Assembly (NCBI GenBank): GCA_001940855.1
Contig: MSGS01000060.1
Location: 1-64,000 of the forward strand
Reading direction: 5' to 3'
Source: Christensenellaceae bacterium Phil1
GTDB lineage: Bacteria; Bacillota; Clostridia; Christensenellales; CAG-138
Length of the DNA stretch: 64,000 nucleotides
This document shows, in pieces, positions 6,378 to 18,056 of this stretch (within the stretch, counting starts at the first letter, position 1; each line of letters begins with the position of its first letter). The notes under the pieces were generated by a model that worked only from the letters and a program-made list of their open reading frames with translations, did not search any database and was not told where the DNA came from. The translations under genes and the position numbers were made by a program.

Positions 6378-7282
6378 GCGCCGGCCTCCGTAAGGTTTAT
6401 TTTTATGTGCACGCTGCCACCCTCGCCCGTTTGGCCTATGCCTAAAAATTCGCCGTCGGCATACAGCATAACAATGCGGCTGTCGTCCCTGCCCTTTAAT
6501 TCCCTGGGGAATATCTCCGCGCCGTTGCGTATCAGCCGCGCCTGCTTTTCGTCAAGGCCGGTAAGGCTCAGCTTATCTATCAGCCCGTTGAGTGAATCCT
6601 CTATGCTTATCACGGCGTCGCCAAGCCGCCCTTTTTCCTTCATCTGCCTTAGCTCGGCTATGGAATAGGTGCTGCCTATTGTGAACTCCCCGCTGCGCGT
6701 GCGCAGCAGAAAGCTCATATAAGCGCATGTGCCGAGCCGCTTGCCAATATCCGCGCACAGCGTCCTTACATATGTTCCGCGGGAGCAAACAATGCGCAAA
6801 AGATACCGGTTTTCGCCGCTTTGCGCCATAAGCTCAATATTATCTATTGTTGCGCTGCGCTTTATTTCAACGGCATCCGCCCCTTCGCGCGCAAGCTGAT
6901 AAAGCCGCTTGCCGTCTATGCTGACGGCGCTGTACATGGGCGCGGTCTGCTCAATTTGGCCTATAAAGCAGGGCAAAACGGCCGCAAGCTCATCCTTTGA
7001 TATTATCCTTGCGTCCGTTTCAACTATGCGGCCGTAAGCGTCCTGCGTATCCGTTGCCGCGCCGAACGTTACCTCCGCAATGTATTCCTTTTGCTTATCC
7101 ACCAATATGTCAAAAAGCCGCGTCGCCCGGCCTATGCAAATGGGCAGCACGCCCGCCGCGCCCGGGTCGAGCGTTCCGGTGTGGCCAACGCGCTTTATTT
7201 TGAATATATGCCTAACGTCCGCAACAGCGTCGCTGGACGTCATTCCCGGCGGCTTTAATATGTTTACGATACCTTCTGTCAT
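6374..7282 (-). CDS. truB: tRNA pseudouridine(55) synthase TruB
   Basis: The protein has 302 residues. It makes pseudouridine 55 in the T-loop of tRNAs. Seen: KPPGMTSSDAV near the N-terminus, then GHTGTLDPGAAGVLPI with the catalytic Asp in the TLDP motif. Later come the substrate-pocket phrases SAVSIDGKRLYQLAREG and CSRGTYVRTL. A short PUA-like C-terminal region ends [11 protein letters not shown]. It lies between nrnA and ribF, with 18 bp to the former and a 4-bp overlap with the latter. Confidence 0.97.
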   Translation of the reverse strand: MTEGIVNILKPPGMTSSDAVADVRHIFKIKRVGHTGTLDPGAAGVLPICIGRATRLFDILVDKQKEYIAEVTFGAATDTQDAYGRIVETDARIISKDELAAVLPCFIGQIEQTAPMYSAVSIDGKRLYQLAREGADAVEIKRSATIDNIELMAQSGENRYLLRIVCSRGTYVRTLCADIGKRLGTCAYMSFLLRTRSGEFTIGSTYSIAELRQMKEKGRLGDAVISIEDSLNGLIDKLSLTGLDEKQARLIRNGAEIFPRELKGRDDSRIVMLYADGEFLGIGQTGEGGSVHIKINLTEAGA

Positions 7283-7300
7283 CTGTGTCTCTGTTTATGG

Positions 7301-8275
7301 TTATAATGCCTGTATAAGCGCCTCGGTAAGCTCGGCGGCAAGTGCCTCCAATTCGCCGCGCACGGTGCAGCCCGCGGCAAGCCTATGCCCGCCGCCGCCG
7401 TAACGCTCCGCAACGGCGCACACGTTGGCGTATTCCTTCGCCCGCATGCTCACCTTGTATACGTTCGGCTCCTTTTCGCGTATAAGCATGGCTATTTCAA
7501 CGTTCTCAACGTCCCTCAGGTTGTCTATTATGCCTTCGCAGTCCTCGTCCCGCGCGTTAAAGCGTTCAAAATCCGCCCGCGTAAGCTTGCATACCGCTAC
7601 CTTGCCGCCGTGCAGATACTCCGCCTTTATAAGTCCAAGGCCAAGCATCCTGCGCTTTGATACGGGTGCGGAGCGGTATACAGCGCGGTTTATCAGCGCA
7701 TTGTCAGCCCCGCGCTGCAATAGCTCCCCTGCGGCGAAAAGCGTATCCGGCGTGGTATTTGAATAGGCAAAGTTGCCCGTATCCGTAACAAGGCCGCAAA
7801 AAAGGCACGTTGCAATATTCGCGCCGAAGTCCGCATCAAGCTGCTCTATCAGCCTTTTCACTACCTCCGCCGCCGCGGCAGCGTGCGCCTCAACGGCGTT
7901 ATGCTGCGCAAACATGGTGTTGGTAACGTGGTGGTCTATGTTCGCGGTATGCTTTGCCTGCGCAAATGTTTCACCCGCCGCGCCCATGCGCCCTTCGTCC
8001 GCGCAGTCAACGGCTATTGCCGCGCTTGTTATGCGCGCATCATTGGGCTTAATAATATCCTCCGCCCCTTCAAGGAAGCGGTATATGCGCGGCACGTCCC
8101 CATCGCACACGGCCTGCACACGCTTGCCCATCGCCATAAGCGCAAGCCTTAACGCGCAGGCGGAGCCTATCGAATCCCCGTCCGGCGAAACGTGCATTAT
8201 AAGCGTAAAGTCGTTGTTTTCCTCTATCAACCGCGCTATGGACGCAAGCGGTTGGTTCACGGGCGTGTTATTCAT
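7301..8275 (-). CDS. nrnA: DHH-family bifunctional oligoribonuclease / pAp phosphatase
   Basis: The protein has 324 residues. NrnA degrades short RNA oligomers and dephosphorylates pAp. The DHH domain motifs are visible: HVSPDGDSIGS (metal-binding DGD), VDCAD, and NIDHHVTN, the DHH motif itself. The DHHA1 domain ends with the glycine-rich YGGGGHRLAAGC substrate loop. It sits in the rbfA-nrnA-truB-ribF order of Firmicutes and overlaps rbfA by 8 bp, so translation is probably coupled. Confidence 0.95.
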   Translation of the reverse strand: MNNTPVNQPLASIARLIEENNDFTLIMHVSPDGDSIGSACALRLALMAMGKRVQAVCDGDVPRIYRFLEGAEDIIKPNDARITSAAIAVDCADEGRMGAAGETFAQAKHTANIDHHVTNTMFAQHNAVEAHAAAAAEVVKRLIEQLDADFGANIATCLFCGLVTDTGNFAYSNTTPDTLFAAGELLQRGADNALINRAVYRSAPVSKRRMLGLGLIKAEYLHGGKVAVCKLTRADFERFNARDEDCEGIIDNLRDVENVEIAMLIREKEPNVYKVSMRAKEYANVCAVAERYGGGGHRLAAGCTVRGELEALAAELTEALIQAL

Positions 8276-8633
8276 CGCTCTTTTTATCCTGACTGTGCAG
8301 GCTTTCTATTATCTTTGCTATGTGCGCGCTGTACTCTATCGATGTGTCCAGCGTGAATTTAAGCTGCGGCAGCGCCCTCAGTTCCATCCTTTGGCCCAGC
8401 TCGTGCCGTATGAAGCCCGCCGCGCGGTTAAGCGCGTCCACCGTGCCCTTGCGCACGGCGTCGTCCTCGTCATATACGCTCACCTTCACCTTGGCTATCT
8501 TCTGGTCGTTTGTGACCTCGGCAGAGGATATGGTGGTCATGGGCGATATGCGCGGATCCTTCATTTCGCGCACTATTTCACTTATGGTCTTTTTGACCTC
8601 TTCGTTTATCCTGTCGTATCTGATATTTGGCAT
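8268..8633 (-). CDS. rbfA: 30S ribosome-binding factor RbfA
   Basis: The protein has 121 residues, the normal length. RbfA is a KH-fold cold-shock factor that helps mature the 5' end of 16S rRNA on the 30S subunit. Seen: RINEEVKKTISEIVREMKDP, the DPRI-like turn, AKVKVSVYDEDD, and the C-terminal ELRALPQLKFTLDTSIEYS segment typical of the family. It follows infB after 77 bp that contain a hairpin. Confidence 0.96.
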   Translation of the reverse strand: MPNIRYDRINEEVKKTISEIVREMKDPRISPMTTISSAEVTNDQKIAKVKVSVYDEDDAVRKGTVDALNRAAGFIRHELGQRMELRALPQLKFTLDTSIEYSAHIAKIIESLHSQDKKSDE

Positions 8634-8644
8634 TTTGTTTTAAG

Positions 8645-8681
8645 AAGCGGCCCCTTCGCTTTGTGGGCTGCAAGGCCGCTT
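8645..8681 (-). terminator. possible internal terminator between infB and rbfA
   Basis: AAGCGGCC (8645-8652) pairs with GGCCGCTT (8674-8681), an 8-bp GC-rich stem. On the minus strand it is followed only by CTTAAAAC, so termination is probably partial. It may set the ratio of infB to downstream messages. Confidence 0.45.
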
Positions 8682-8710
8682 TCCTTTCCGTTTATTCCTT
8701 TTTCGCGTTA

Positions 8711-11446
<2,736 letters not shown>

Positions 11447-11460
11447 TCTTGCCACCCCTT

Positions 11461-11757
11461 TTAGTTTGCTTGTTCCGTAGCCTGGTAGGCTTCCCGGATT
11501 ATTCCGGCAAAGTGCCGGTCTGTCACCGCGGCCGTTTTGTGGGCATCCTTGCCTATCAGCCGCCCGAGATCTTCTATGTACAGGCAGTCTATTTCCGCCG
11601 CGCTGCACATCGCCTCGTATTTTTCCCTTGTGTTCGCGCTTACGCCGCTATCCAAAAGCATCAGCTGCACCTTTTTCTGCTTCATCAGCTTTTCGCAGGT
11701 AAAGTCCCCGCTTTTCAGCTTCCTTGCGCGCGCCGCAAAGCCTATGTACGCCGTCAA
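11461..11757 (-). CDS. ylxQ: YlxQ-like L7Ae/L30e-family RNA-binding protein
   Basis: The protein has 98 residues from the TTG at 11757, immediately after the rnpM stop with AGGAG upstream. A GTG at 11772 overlapping rnpM is the alternative and has a better-spaced AAGGAG. The L7Ae fold signature is visible: [15 protein letters not shown], then [19 protein letters not shown], and [20 protein letters not shown]. Family members bind kink-turn RNAs; the cellular target of YlxQ is not settled. Its place between rnpM and infB is the standard Firmicutes order. Confidence 0.9.
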   Translation of the reverse strand: MTAYIGFAARARKLKSGDFTCEKLMKQKKVQLMLLDSGVSANTREKYEAMCSAAEIDCLYIEDLGRLIGKDAHKTAAVTDRHFAGIIREAYQATEQAN

Positions 11758-11758
11758 T

Positions 11759-12034
11759 TTACTCCTGACCACCCGCGCCTATCTCCTTTTGCAGCCTTTG
11801 GAACACTTCTTCGTCTATCTTTTTATCCAGCGCCCTTTCAAGCGCGCGGATCTTTATCGCCTTTTCAAGGCACGCTTGACTTTTGCATATATATGCGCCG
11901 CGCCCGGCTGCGCGGCCGGTGGTATCGGCGCATATTTCGTTTTCCGGCGTGCGCACTATGCGTATAAGCTCGCGCTTTGGCTTCATTTCCCTGCACGCAA
12001 CGCACATGCGCATGGGCGTTTTCTTTGCGGCCAT
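11759..12034 (-). CDS. rnpM: RNase P modulator RnpM (YlxR family)
   Basis: The protein has 91 residues. The YlxR fold motifs are clear: RMCVACREMKPKRELIRIVR at the N-terminus and GRAAGRGAYICKSQACLEKA in the middle. The B. subtilis member has been reported to bind RNase P RNA and modulate its activity, hence the name RnpM. The corresponding RNA, rnpB, is in this window at 63557. The start overlaps the nusA stop by one base (TAATG), implying coupled translation. Confidence 0.93.
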   Translation of the reverse strand: MAAKKTPMRMCVACREMKPKRELIRIVRTPENEICADTTGRAAGRGAYICKSQACLEKAIKIRALERALDKKIDEEVFQRLQKEIGAGGQE

Positions 12035-13125
12035 TATGCCTCCGGTTCTTCGCCGGCGTCCATGCCGTCAAGATCTATGCGGTCCAGCTCCTCCTCGGCC
12101 TGGCTCTGGCTCTTTATGTCTATCTTCCAGCCCGTAAGCTTGGCCGCAAGGCGCGCATTCTGGCCTTCCTTGCCTATTGCAAGGGAAAGCTGCTGATCGG
12201 GCACGACTACCTTCGCCGCCTTTTCGGTTTCGTTGATATAAACCATTATCACCTTCGCGGGACTGAGCGCCTTTGCGATATACACGGCGGGGTCGCTGTC
12301 CCACTCTATTATGTCTATCTTTTCATTGTGCAGCTCATTCACCATGCGCTCCACCCTTATGCCCTTCTGGCCCACGCAGGCGCCCACGGCATCCACCATT
12401 GGATCGGTAGAATGCACGGCGACCTTGGTGCGGAAGCCCGCTTCGCGCGCGATGGACTTTATCTGCACAACGCCGCTCATTATTTCCGGCACTTCCAGCT
12501 CGAAAAGCCGCTTCACAAGGCCGGGATGCGTCCTTGAAACAAGCACCTGCGGGCCCTTATTGGTCTTTCTTACCTCAAGAACATAAACCTTTATGCGGTC
12601 GTTATTGTTATACTCTTCGCCGGGTATTGTTTCGTTATAGGAAAGCAGGCCGTCCGTTTTGCCGAGCTCAACGTATACGCCCGCCTTTTCGGCGCGCTGC
12701 ACTATGGCGGTCAATATCTCGTTTTCCTTTTCAGCAAACTCGTCGTATATAACGCCGCGCTCGGCTTCCCTTATGCGCTGCACCACTACCTGCTTAGCGG
12801 TCTGCGCCGCTATGCGGCCGAACTTGCTGGGGTCGGCTTCTTCTTCCAGCACGTCGCCAATATCAAACAAGGGGTTTATCTTATGCGCCTCTTCAAGCGA
12901 AATTTCGCTGTAAGGGTTTTCAACGTGCTCAACAACGGTTTTGGACGCGAAAATCTGCACGTCTCCCGTGTCGCGGTCAACAACGGCGCGCACGTTTGCG
13001 GTGGTGTTGTAGTTGCGCTTATACGCCGCGACCAGCGCGGACTCGAATGCGTCTATCAATATGTCCTTGCTGATGCCGCGCTCTTTTTCGATAGCGTTCA
13101 GTGCTTCGATAAAATCGGCTTTCAT
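12034..13125 (-). CDS. nusA: transcription elongation/termination factor NusA
   Basis: The protein has 363 residues, the length of Firmicutes NusA without the C-terminal repeats of enterobacteria. NusA binds RNA polymerase and nascent RNA and promotes pausing and intrinsic termination. The N-terminal polymerase-binding domain starts MKADFIEALNAIEKERGI, the S1 domain follows near 130-200, and two KH domains follow (GACVGQKGIRVERMVNEL and SLAIGKEGQNARLAAKLTG). The tail is acidic. It lies 23 bp after rimP in an operon with a structured leader that may respond to NusA itself. Confidence 0.97.
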   Translation of the reverse strand: MKADFIEALNAIEKERGISKDILIDAFESALVAAYKRNYNTTANVRAVVDRDTGDVQIFASKTVVEHVENPYSEISLEEAHKINPLFDIGDVLEEEADPSKFGRIAAQTAKQVVVQRIREAERGVIYDEFAEKENEILTAIVQRAEKAGVYVELGKTDGLLSYNETIPGEEYNNNDRIKVYVLEVRKTNKGPQVLVSRTHPGLVKRLFELEVPEIMSGVVQIKSIAREAGFRTKVAVHSTDPMVDAVGACVGQKGIRVERMVNELHNEKIDIIEWDSDPAVYIAKALSPAKVIMVYINETEKAAKVVVPDQQLSLAIGKEGQNARLAAKLTGWKIDIKSQSQAEEELDRIDLDGMDAGEEPEA

Positions 13126-13148
13126 CTTAATTACTTATCCTCCCTGTG

Positions 13149-13607
13149 TTATTCAAAATCTATCCACGGCCTTATAAGCGCCGCATCTTTGCGTTTTATG
13201 GTCACTTCGCCCGTTTTTTCAACGCTTATGGTGAAGCTTTCACCATCGTATCCGGTAAGGATGCCCAGAAGCTCTTTTTTCTTATTTATGGGAGCATACA
13301 GCTTGACCTGAAGCTTTTTGCCCATGTTTCTTTCAAAATCCCTGTCCTTTTTGAGCGGGCGGTCTATGCCTATGCTGGAAACGCTCAGGTAATACGCTTC
13401 CTCTATGGGGTCGTTTTCATCAAGTATGGGGTCTATTGCGCGGCTCACCTTTTCGCAGTCGTCTATGGTCACGCCGTTTTCCGAATCGATATAAAGCGTA
13501 AGCACCATGTTGCCGTATTCTTTAACGTATTCAACTTCATCCAGTTCGTAGCCCATTTCGGCTATTTTCCCGCGCACAAGGGAATCCACTATTTCGGTAG
13601 TTTTCAA
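13149..13607 (-). CDS. rimP: ribosome maturation factor RimP
   Basis: The protein has 152 residues from a TTG at 13607 with AGGAGG five bases upstream; a longer frame to 13634 would swallow this site. RimP assists 30S assembly. Seen: the N-terminal domain with GYELDEVEYVKEYG and VLTLYIDSENGVTIDDCEKVSR, then SSIGIDRPLKKDRDFERNMG, and an SH3-like C-terminal domain ending IRPWIDFE. It is the first gene of the nusA-infB operon, as in other Firmicutes, and is preceded by a leader with three hairpins. Confidence 0.95.
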   Translation of the reverse strand: MKTTEIVDSLVRGKIAEMGYELDEVEYVKEYGNMVLTLYIDSENGVTIDDCEKVSRAIDPILDENDPIEEAYYLSVSSIGIDRPLKKDRDFERNMGKKLQVKLYAPINKKKELLGILTGYDGESFTISVEKTGEVTIKRKDAALIRPWIDFE

Positions 13608-13627
13608 CCGTACCTCCTTAAATATAA

Positions 13628-13715
13628 GGCTCACATGAGCCGATTCATTGCCTTATCAAAACAAAAGAGCGGGAACGTCCCACTCTTCAAAAAGCCAACA
13701 AATGCGGTATTTACC
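13628..13715 (-). promoter_or_regulatory. structured rimP-nusA leader with attenuator-like hairpin
   Basis: In order on the minus strand after the promoter: GCGGTA-AA-TACCGC (13715-13702), then a stem of AAGAGTGGGA with TCCCGCTCTT (13687-13665) followed by an interrupted T-tract TTTGTTTTG, and GGCTCA-TG-TGAGCC (13641-13628) just before the ribosome site. The central hairpin lies between the promoter and rimP, so it can act on this operon. A NusA-dependent leader terminator is reported for the equivalent B. subtilis operon. Confidence 0.6.
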
Positions 13716-13728
13716 GCCCAACACAAGC

Positions 13729-13758
13729 ATTATAGCACAGCTTATGGTCTAAGCGCAA
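13729..13758 (-). promoter_or_regulatory. rimP-nusA-infB operon promoter
   Basis: On the minus strand, TTGCGC (13758-13753), an 18-bp spacer, and TATAAT (13734-13729), within the gap after the polC stop. Confidence 0.65.
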
Positions 13759-13776
13759 TAGTTTTGCTTATTTTCC

Positions 13777-16700
13777 TTAGAAAAAGCTTACCTGATTGCT
13801 TTCCGCAAGCCCATCGAAGCAGCCAAGCTCCCTCAGCTTATCCACAACGCCGCTGTTCGCCTTCGTGCGGGCGCGGAAGTCCTCTATCGAATTGAAGGGG
13901 ACGCTCCTGTCCGCCGCGCCTATTCCTTCCGCAGCCGTTACGCCTACGCCCGCCACGGCAGAGAACGGCGGCCTTAGCCCGTCCTTCTCGATGGTAAACT
14001 TTGTGGCGTCGGATTTATATATGTCCACATTCAGCAGCTTTATTCCCCGCCGGTTCATTTCGTACACAACTTCGAGTATCACCAGCAGATCCTGCTCCTT
14101 CTGCTCTGCCTTGTTGCCCTTGTCGCGTATCGCCTTTATGTTGCGCAGCACCCTTTCTTCCCCGCCCAGCGCCATGGATACGTCAAACGCATCCGCGCGC
14201 ACGGAGAAGTAAACCGCATAGAAGGCTTCGGGCATATGCACCTTATACCACGCTATTCTGAACGCCATCATAACATATGCCGCCGCATGGGCGCGGGGGA
14301 ACATGTATCCTATTTTTTTGCAGGAGGAGAAGAACCATTCGGGCGTGTTCACTTCCCGCATGTTTTCTTCCATTTCCTCCGTAAGTCCCTTGCCCTTTCT
14401 TACGCTTTCCATTATTTTAAAAGCCTTTGAAGGTTCCATCTTTATGCTAATGAGGTAGTTCATAATATCGTCTCGCGTGCAGACCACCTGCGAAAGCGTT
14501 GCTATGCCGCCAAGCACCAAATCCTGCGCATTGCCCAGCCACACGCCCGTGCCGTGAGAAAGGCCGGAAATCCTGACAAGCTCCTCCATCGTGGTAGGAC
14601 GAGTATCCATAAGCATCTGCCGCACGAAGTTCGTGCCGAATTCGGGCAGGGCAATGCTGCCCACGTCGCAATTCAGCTCCTCAAGCGTTATGCCCAGCGG
14701 CTCCGTGGACGAAAAAAGCTTCATCGTTTCCTTATCGTCAAGCGGCAGTCCCTTTGGGTCAACGCCCGTTATATCCTGAAGCATCCTCAAAACGGTCGGG
14801 TCATCGTGGCCAAGTATGTCCAGCTTGACAAGCCTGTCGTCCATGGCATGGAAGTCGAAATGCGTGGTAACGGTGTTCTTTTCCTTTTTATCCGCAGGGT
14901 ACTGTATCGGCGTAAAGTCGAATATCTCGTATCCTTCGGGTACGATAACTATGCCGCCGGGGTGCTGCCCCGTGGTGCGCTTAACGCCTTCGCAGCCCGC
15001 AACAAGCCTTTCCGTCTCCGCACGGGTAAAGAAAGCATCGTATTGTTCGCAATAGCCCTTAACGTAACCATATACGGTTTTATCCTTCAGGCCGGATATC
15101 GTGCCCGCGCGGAAGGCGTGGCCCTTGCCGTACATGACCTCAGTATACGCATGGGCATGGGGCTGATAATCGCCGGAGAAGTTAAGGTCAATATCCGGCG
15201 TTTTGTCTCCCTTAAAGCCAAGGAATACCTCAAACGGTATAGTATAGCCAAGCTTTTTCAGCTTTGCGCCGCAAACGGGGCAGTCCTTATCCGGCATGTC
15301 CACGCCACAGGCATATTTATCAAGGTCAACGTCAAATTCGCTGTGCCTGCAATTTGGGCAAACATAGTGCGGCTGCAGCGGATTCACTTCCGTTATTCCC
15401 GCCATTGTGGCAACGAAGGATGAACCTACGCTGCCGCGGCTGCCGACAAGGTAGCCATCGGACATGGATTTTGAAACCAGCCTTTGCGCGCTCAAATACA
15501 GCGACGCATAGTCGTTGCCTATTATGGAAGTAAGTTCCTTATCGAGCCGCGCCTGCACAACGGGCGGCAGAACATCGCCGTATATCTCCCGCGCGCGGTT
15601 TTCGCACATGCTCCTCAGTTCCTCGTTAGCGCCGGGAAACTTAGGAGCATATGTGCTTTTTTCGCTCAGGAACGGCTTCATGCTTTCGCACATGTCCGCT
15701 ATTGCGTTCGGCACGTCTATAACCACTTCCTCGGCCTTTTCCCTGCCAAGGTAGCTGAATTCTTCAAGCATATCGTCCGTCGTGCGGAAATACAGCGGCG
15801 CCTGCTGCTCCGCATCCTTAAATTCGCGTGCGCTCATGACTATTGCGCGGAATATGGAATCCTCCGGCTCCATAAAGTGCGCGTCGCCCGTGGCTGCCAC
15901 GGGTATGCCAAGCTCCTCGCCCAGCCGCACTATTCTGCGGTTAAGCTCGCGCAGGCCGTCCTCGTCCTTCACTATGCCCTCGCGCATAAGGAAGGCGTTG
16001 TTGCCTATCGGCTGTATTTCAAGGTAGTCATACTCCCTTGCAATGGCGCATATTTCCTCGTGCGGCTTTTCTTCAAGCACCGCGCGGAAAAGCTCGCCCG
16101 CCTCGCATGCGGAGCCGATTATAAGCCCTTCGCGATAAAAATCCAGCAGGCTCCTTGGTATCCTCGGCACGCCTTTAAGGTAATCTATATGGGCATAGGA
16201 CACAAGCTTATACAGATTCTTCAGCCCGACTATATTTTTAGCGATTATTATTATGTGATATGTACTGCGCTTGCCCTTTACCTTTTCGTGCGGCACGCAG
16301 TCAAAAAGCGGTATGCGCGCCTTACCCATAGCCTCATAACGCTCTATTATCTTCAAAAACTGTTCCTTCAGCGCGCGTGCGCCGTCAATGGGCAGCATGG
16401 ATGCGCGGCTTGTGCCCATAGCTGCCATGCAGCCGTCTATGGTAGTCGTGTCGTCCAGCGGGGCGCGGCAATGGTACCGCGTCAGCTCCATCGCCACGGC
16501 GGCATGCTCGTTCATGTCTATGCCGCGCTTCTTCGCCTCTTTATACAGTTCATAATATTCTTCCCTATCCCATACGACCATTTTAGCGCCCTCTGCAAAT
16601 TGCAGCAGCGCGTTAACGGCGTCCTTCAAAAGCGGGGCGGTTTCGCTGTCCTCCTCGCTTATGCCGGTCCGGCGGCGGAATTCCTCGCTCATCGGCACGC

Positions 16701-18048
16701 CAACGCTAACCGGAGTATAAAATTCGCTGCATTCGCCGTTGTCATTGAAGCGCACGGCGCTTATGGCGCACAATGCGCCGTTGCAATGGGTCAATTCTAT
16801 CGCCGCGTATTCGCCGCGCGGGCTTGTCCATACGCAGTCCGGCAGAAGGTAGCCCTCCACACCCATTATGATCTTTATATCAACGCCTTTTTTCTTCAGC
16901 TTGCCCGCCGCGTTCACCGCCGCCGGGAATGCCTGCACCACGCCGTGGTCCGTTATTGCAACGGCCTTGTGGCCCCATTTGGCTGCGGTTTTCACGGCCT
17001 CGCCCGCGTCTATAAAGCCGTCCATGGCGCTCATCTTGGTGTGCAGGTGCAGCTCCACTCTCTTGCGCCCGGCCTTATCCTTGCGCGTTACGGGATTGGT
17101 TTTGTATATTGAGTCTGGAAAAACGCAGTATGTGCCGCTGAATTCGTCGCGCTGATATTTGCCGTGCACAACTATCCAGTCTCCCCCGTCCTTTATCTCC
17201 GCGAGCTTATCTATTATGTCCTTATTCTCGGCTTTTGGGAAAAGCTTTATTGGCAGGGTGTTGCTGCGGTCCGTAACGTAGCACTGCACTATAAAGCCGC
17301 CGTTTTTCCTTTCGCGCACGTCCATGCTTATTATGCCGCCCTGAACCGTTACGGTTTCGGATTCCTCCGTAACCTCGCTCATTTTGGTTATGCGCGCGCC
17401 GAAAACGCGCCCCATTATTATGTTTTCCTGCGGCACGTTGGGCTTAGGACCGGCGTTTTCAAGCTTCCTTCTGAACGGCTTCTTCTCCGCCTTGTCCTGC
17501 TTTTTGGGCGCTTCTTCCCACGGCGGGATATCCCCCTGCGCGCTGCGCTTTATAGCTATCGGTTCTTCCCTGCGCTCCGGCATCGTAAGCGCTATGCTCT
17601 CGTCCCCTATCAGCATCACCTCTATGCTTTCGCCATAGGTATCGTATATAAACTTTTCCAGCATATTCGCGCCGTTGTAGCTTTTTGCGCTCAGGTAAAG
17701 GCGCTTTGGTATGCGCACGGCTATAATGCCCTCCGCGCCCCTTTCCCATTGGGAAAAGCCAAGCACGGGCTTCATAAGCGGCGAAAAGTGTTCCCAGCTT
17801 GCCCTGAGCATGTCAAGAAAGCCCTCCTGCTCGCTTGCAGGCAGGCCGTCCTCAAACTGTGCGCTTAATAGAACGCTGCATCCCGGCGCGTTCTGCCCCA
17901 AAATGGCCGCTATCTCCGCGGCCTCCTTCGCGTCTATCAGGCGCGAAAGGCAAAGCTGCACCTCCAGCTCCATTTTGCGCATATGCAGCTTGGCCCTGCT
18001 CAGCCTTGCGCCGTAGCGGGCAATGCCGTAATCCTTTTCCGCTTCCAT
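13777..18048 (-). CDS. polC: DNA polymerase III PolC with a degenerate exonuclease insert
   Basis: The protein has 1423 residues, full length for PolC, the replicative polymerase of Firmicutes. Domains in order: an N-terminal region with OB fold (about 200-320); PHP domain from about 330 (VELHLHTKMSAMDG, AITDHGVVQAFP); an exonuclease-sized insert about 414-570; the rest of PHP (GSACEAGELF, GDAHFME); a four-Cys zinc motif (CPNC..CPVCG); palm with PDIDLNFSG near 951-959; and fingers and C-terminal parts. In the insert the usual FDxETTG reads AIELTHC (416-422), HNAxFD reads WDREEY (493-498), and the last His is absent. It is 8 bp after ispG. Polymerase function is secure; proofreading is probably lost. 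Confidence 0.96.
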   Translation of the reverse strand: MEAEKDYGIARYGARLSRAKLHMRKMELEVQLCLSRLIDAKEAAEIAAILGQNAPGCSVLLSAQFEDGLPASEQEGFLDMLRASWEHFSPLMKPVLGFSQWERGAEGIIAVRIPKRLYLSAKSYNGANMLEKFIYDTYGESIEVMLIGDESIALTMPERREEPIAIKRSAQGDIPPWEEAPKKQDKAEKKPFRRKLENAGPKPNVPQENIIMGRVFGARITKMSEVTEESETVTVQGGIISMDVRERKNGGFIVQCYVTDRSNTLPIKLFPKAENKDIIDKLAEIKDGGDWIVVHGKYQRDEFSGTYCVFPDSIYKTNPVTRKDKAGRKRVELHLHTKMSAMDGFIDAGEAVKTAAKWGHKAVAITDHGVVQAFPAAVNAAGKLKKKGVDIKIIMGVEGYLLPDCVWTSPRGEYAAIELTHCNGALCAISAVRFNDNGECSEFYTPVSVGVPMSEEFRRRTGISEEDSETAPLLKDAVNALLQFAEGAKMVVWDREEYYELYKEAKKRGIDMNEHAAVAMELTRYHCRAPLDDTTTIDGCMAAMGTSRASMLPIDGARALKEQFLKIIERYEAMGKARIPLFDCVPHEKVKGKRSTYHIIIIAKNIVGLKNLYKLVSYAHIDYLKGVPRIPRSLLDFYREGLIIGSACEAGELFRAVLEEKPHEEICAIAREYDYLEIQPIGNNAFLMREGIVKDEDGLRELNRRIVRLGEELGIPVAATGDAHFMEPEDSIFRAIVMSAREFKDAEQQAPLYFRTTDDMLEEFSYLGREKAEEVVIDVPNAIADMCESMKPFLSEKSTYAPKFPGANEELRSMCENRAREIYGDVLPPVVQARLDKELTSIIGNDYASLYLSAQRLVSKSMSDGYLVGSRGSVGSSFVATMAGITEVNPLQPHYVCPNCRHSEFDVDLDKYACGVDMPDKDCPVCGAKLKKLGYTIPFEVFLGFKGDKTPDIDLNFSGDYQPHAHAYTEVMYGKGHAFRAGTISGLKDKTVYGYVKGYCEQYDAFFTRAETERLVAGCEGVKRTTGQHPGGIVIVPEGYEIFDFTPIQYPADKKEKNTVTTHFDFHAMDDRLVKLDILGHDDPTVLRMLQDITGVDPKGLPLDDKETMKLFSSTEPLGITLEELNCDVGSIALPEFGTNFVRQMLMDTRPTTMEELVRISGLSHGTGVWLGNAQDLVLGGIATLSQVVCTRDDIMNYLISIKMEPSKAFKIMESVRKGKGLTEEMEENMREVNTPEWFFSSCKKIGYMFPRAHAAAYVMMAFRIAWYKVHMPEAFYAVYFSVRADAFDVSMALGGEERVLRNIKAIRDKGNKAEQKEQDLLVILEVVYEMNRRGIKLLNVDIYKSDATKFTIEKDGLRPPFSAVAGVGVTAAEGIGAADRSVPFNSIEDFRARTKANSGVVDKLRELGCFDGLAESNQVSFF

Positions 18049-18056
18049 CCGTGCGT

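Noticed and set aside
15484..17112. 542-codon plus-strand frame opposite polC
   Set aside because: An antisense shadow of a GC-rich gene with strong codon bias; composition rich in Ala/His/Arg/Tyr, no domain pattern and no ribosome site. The same applies to the long plus-strand frames opposite infB, dxr and rpsB.
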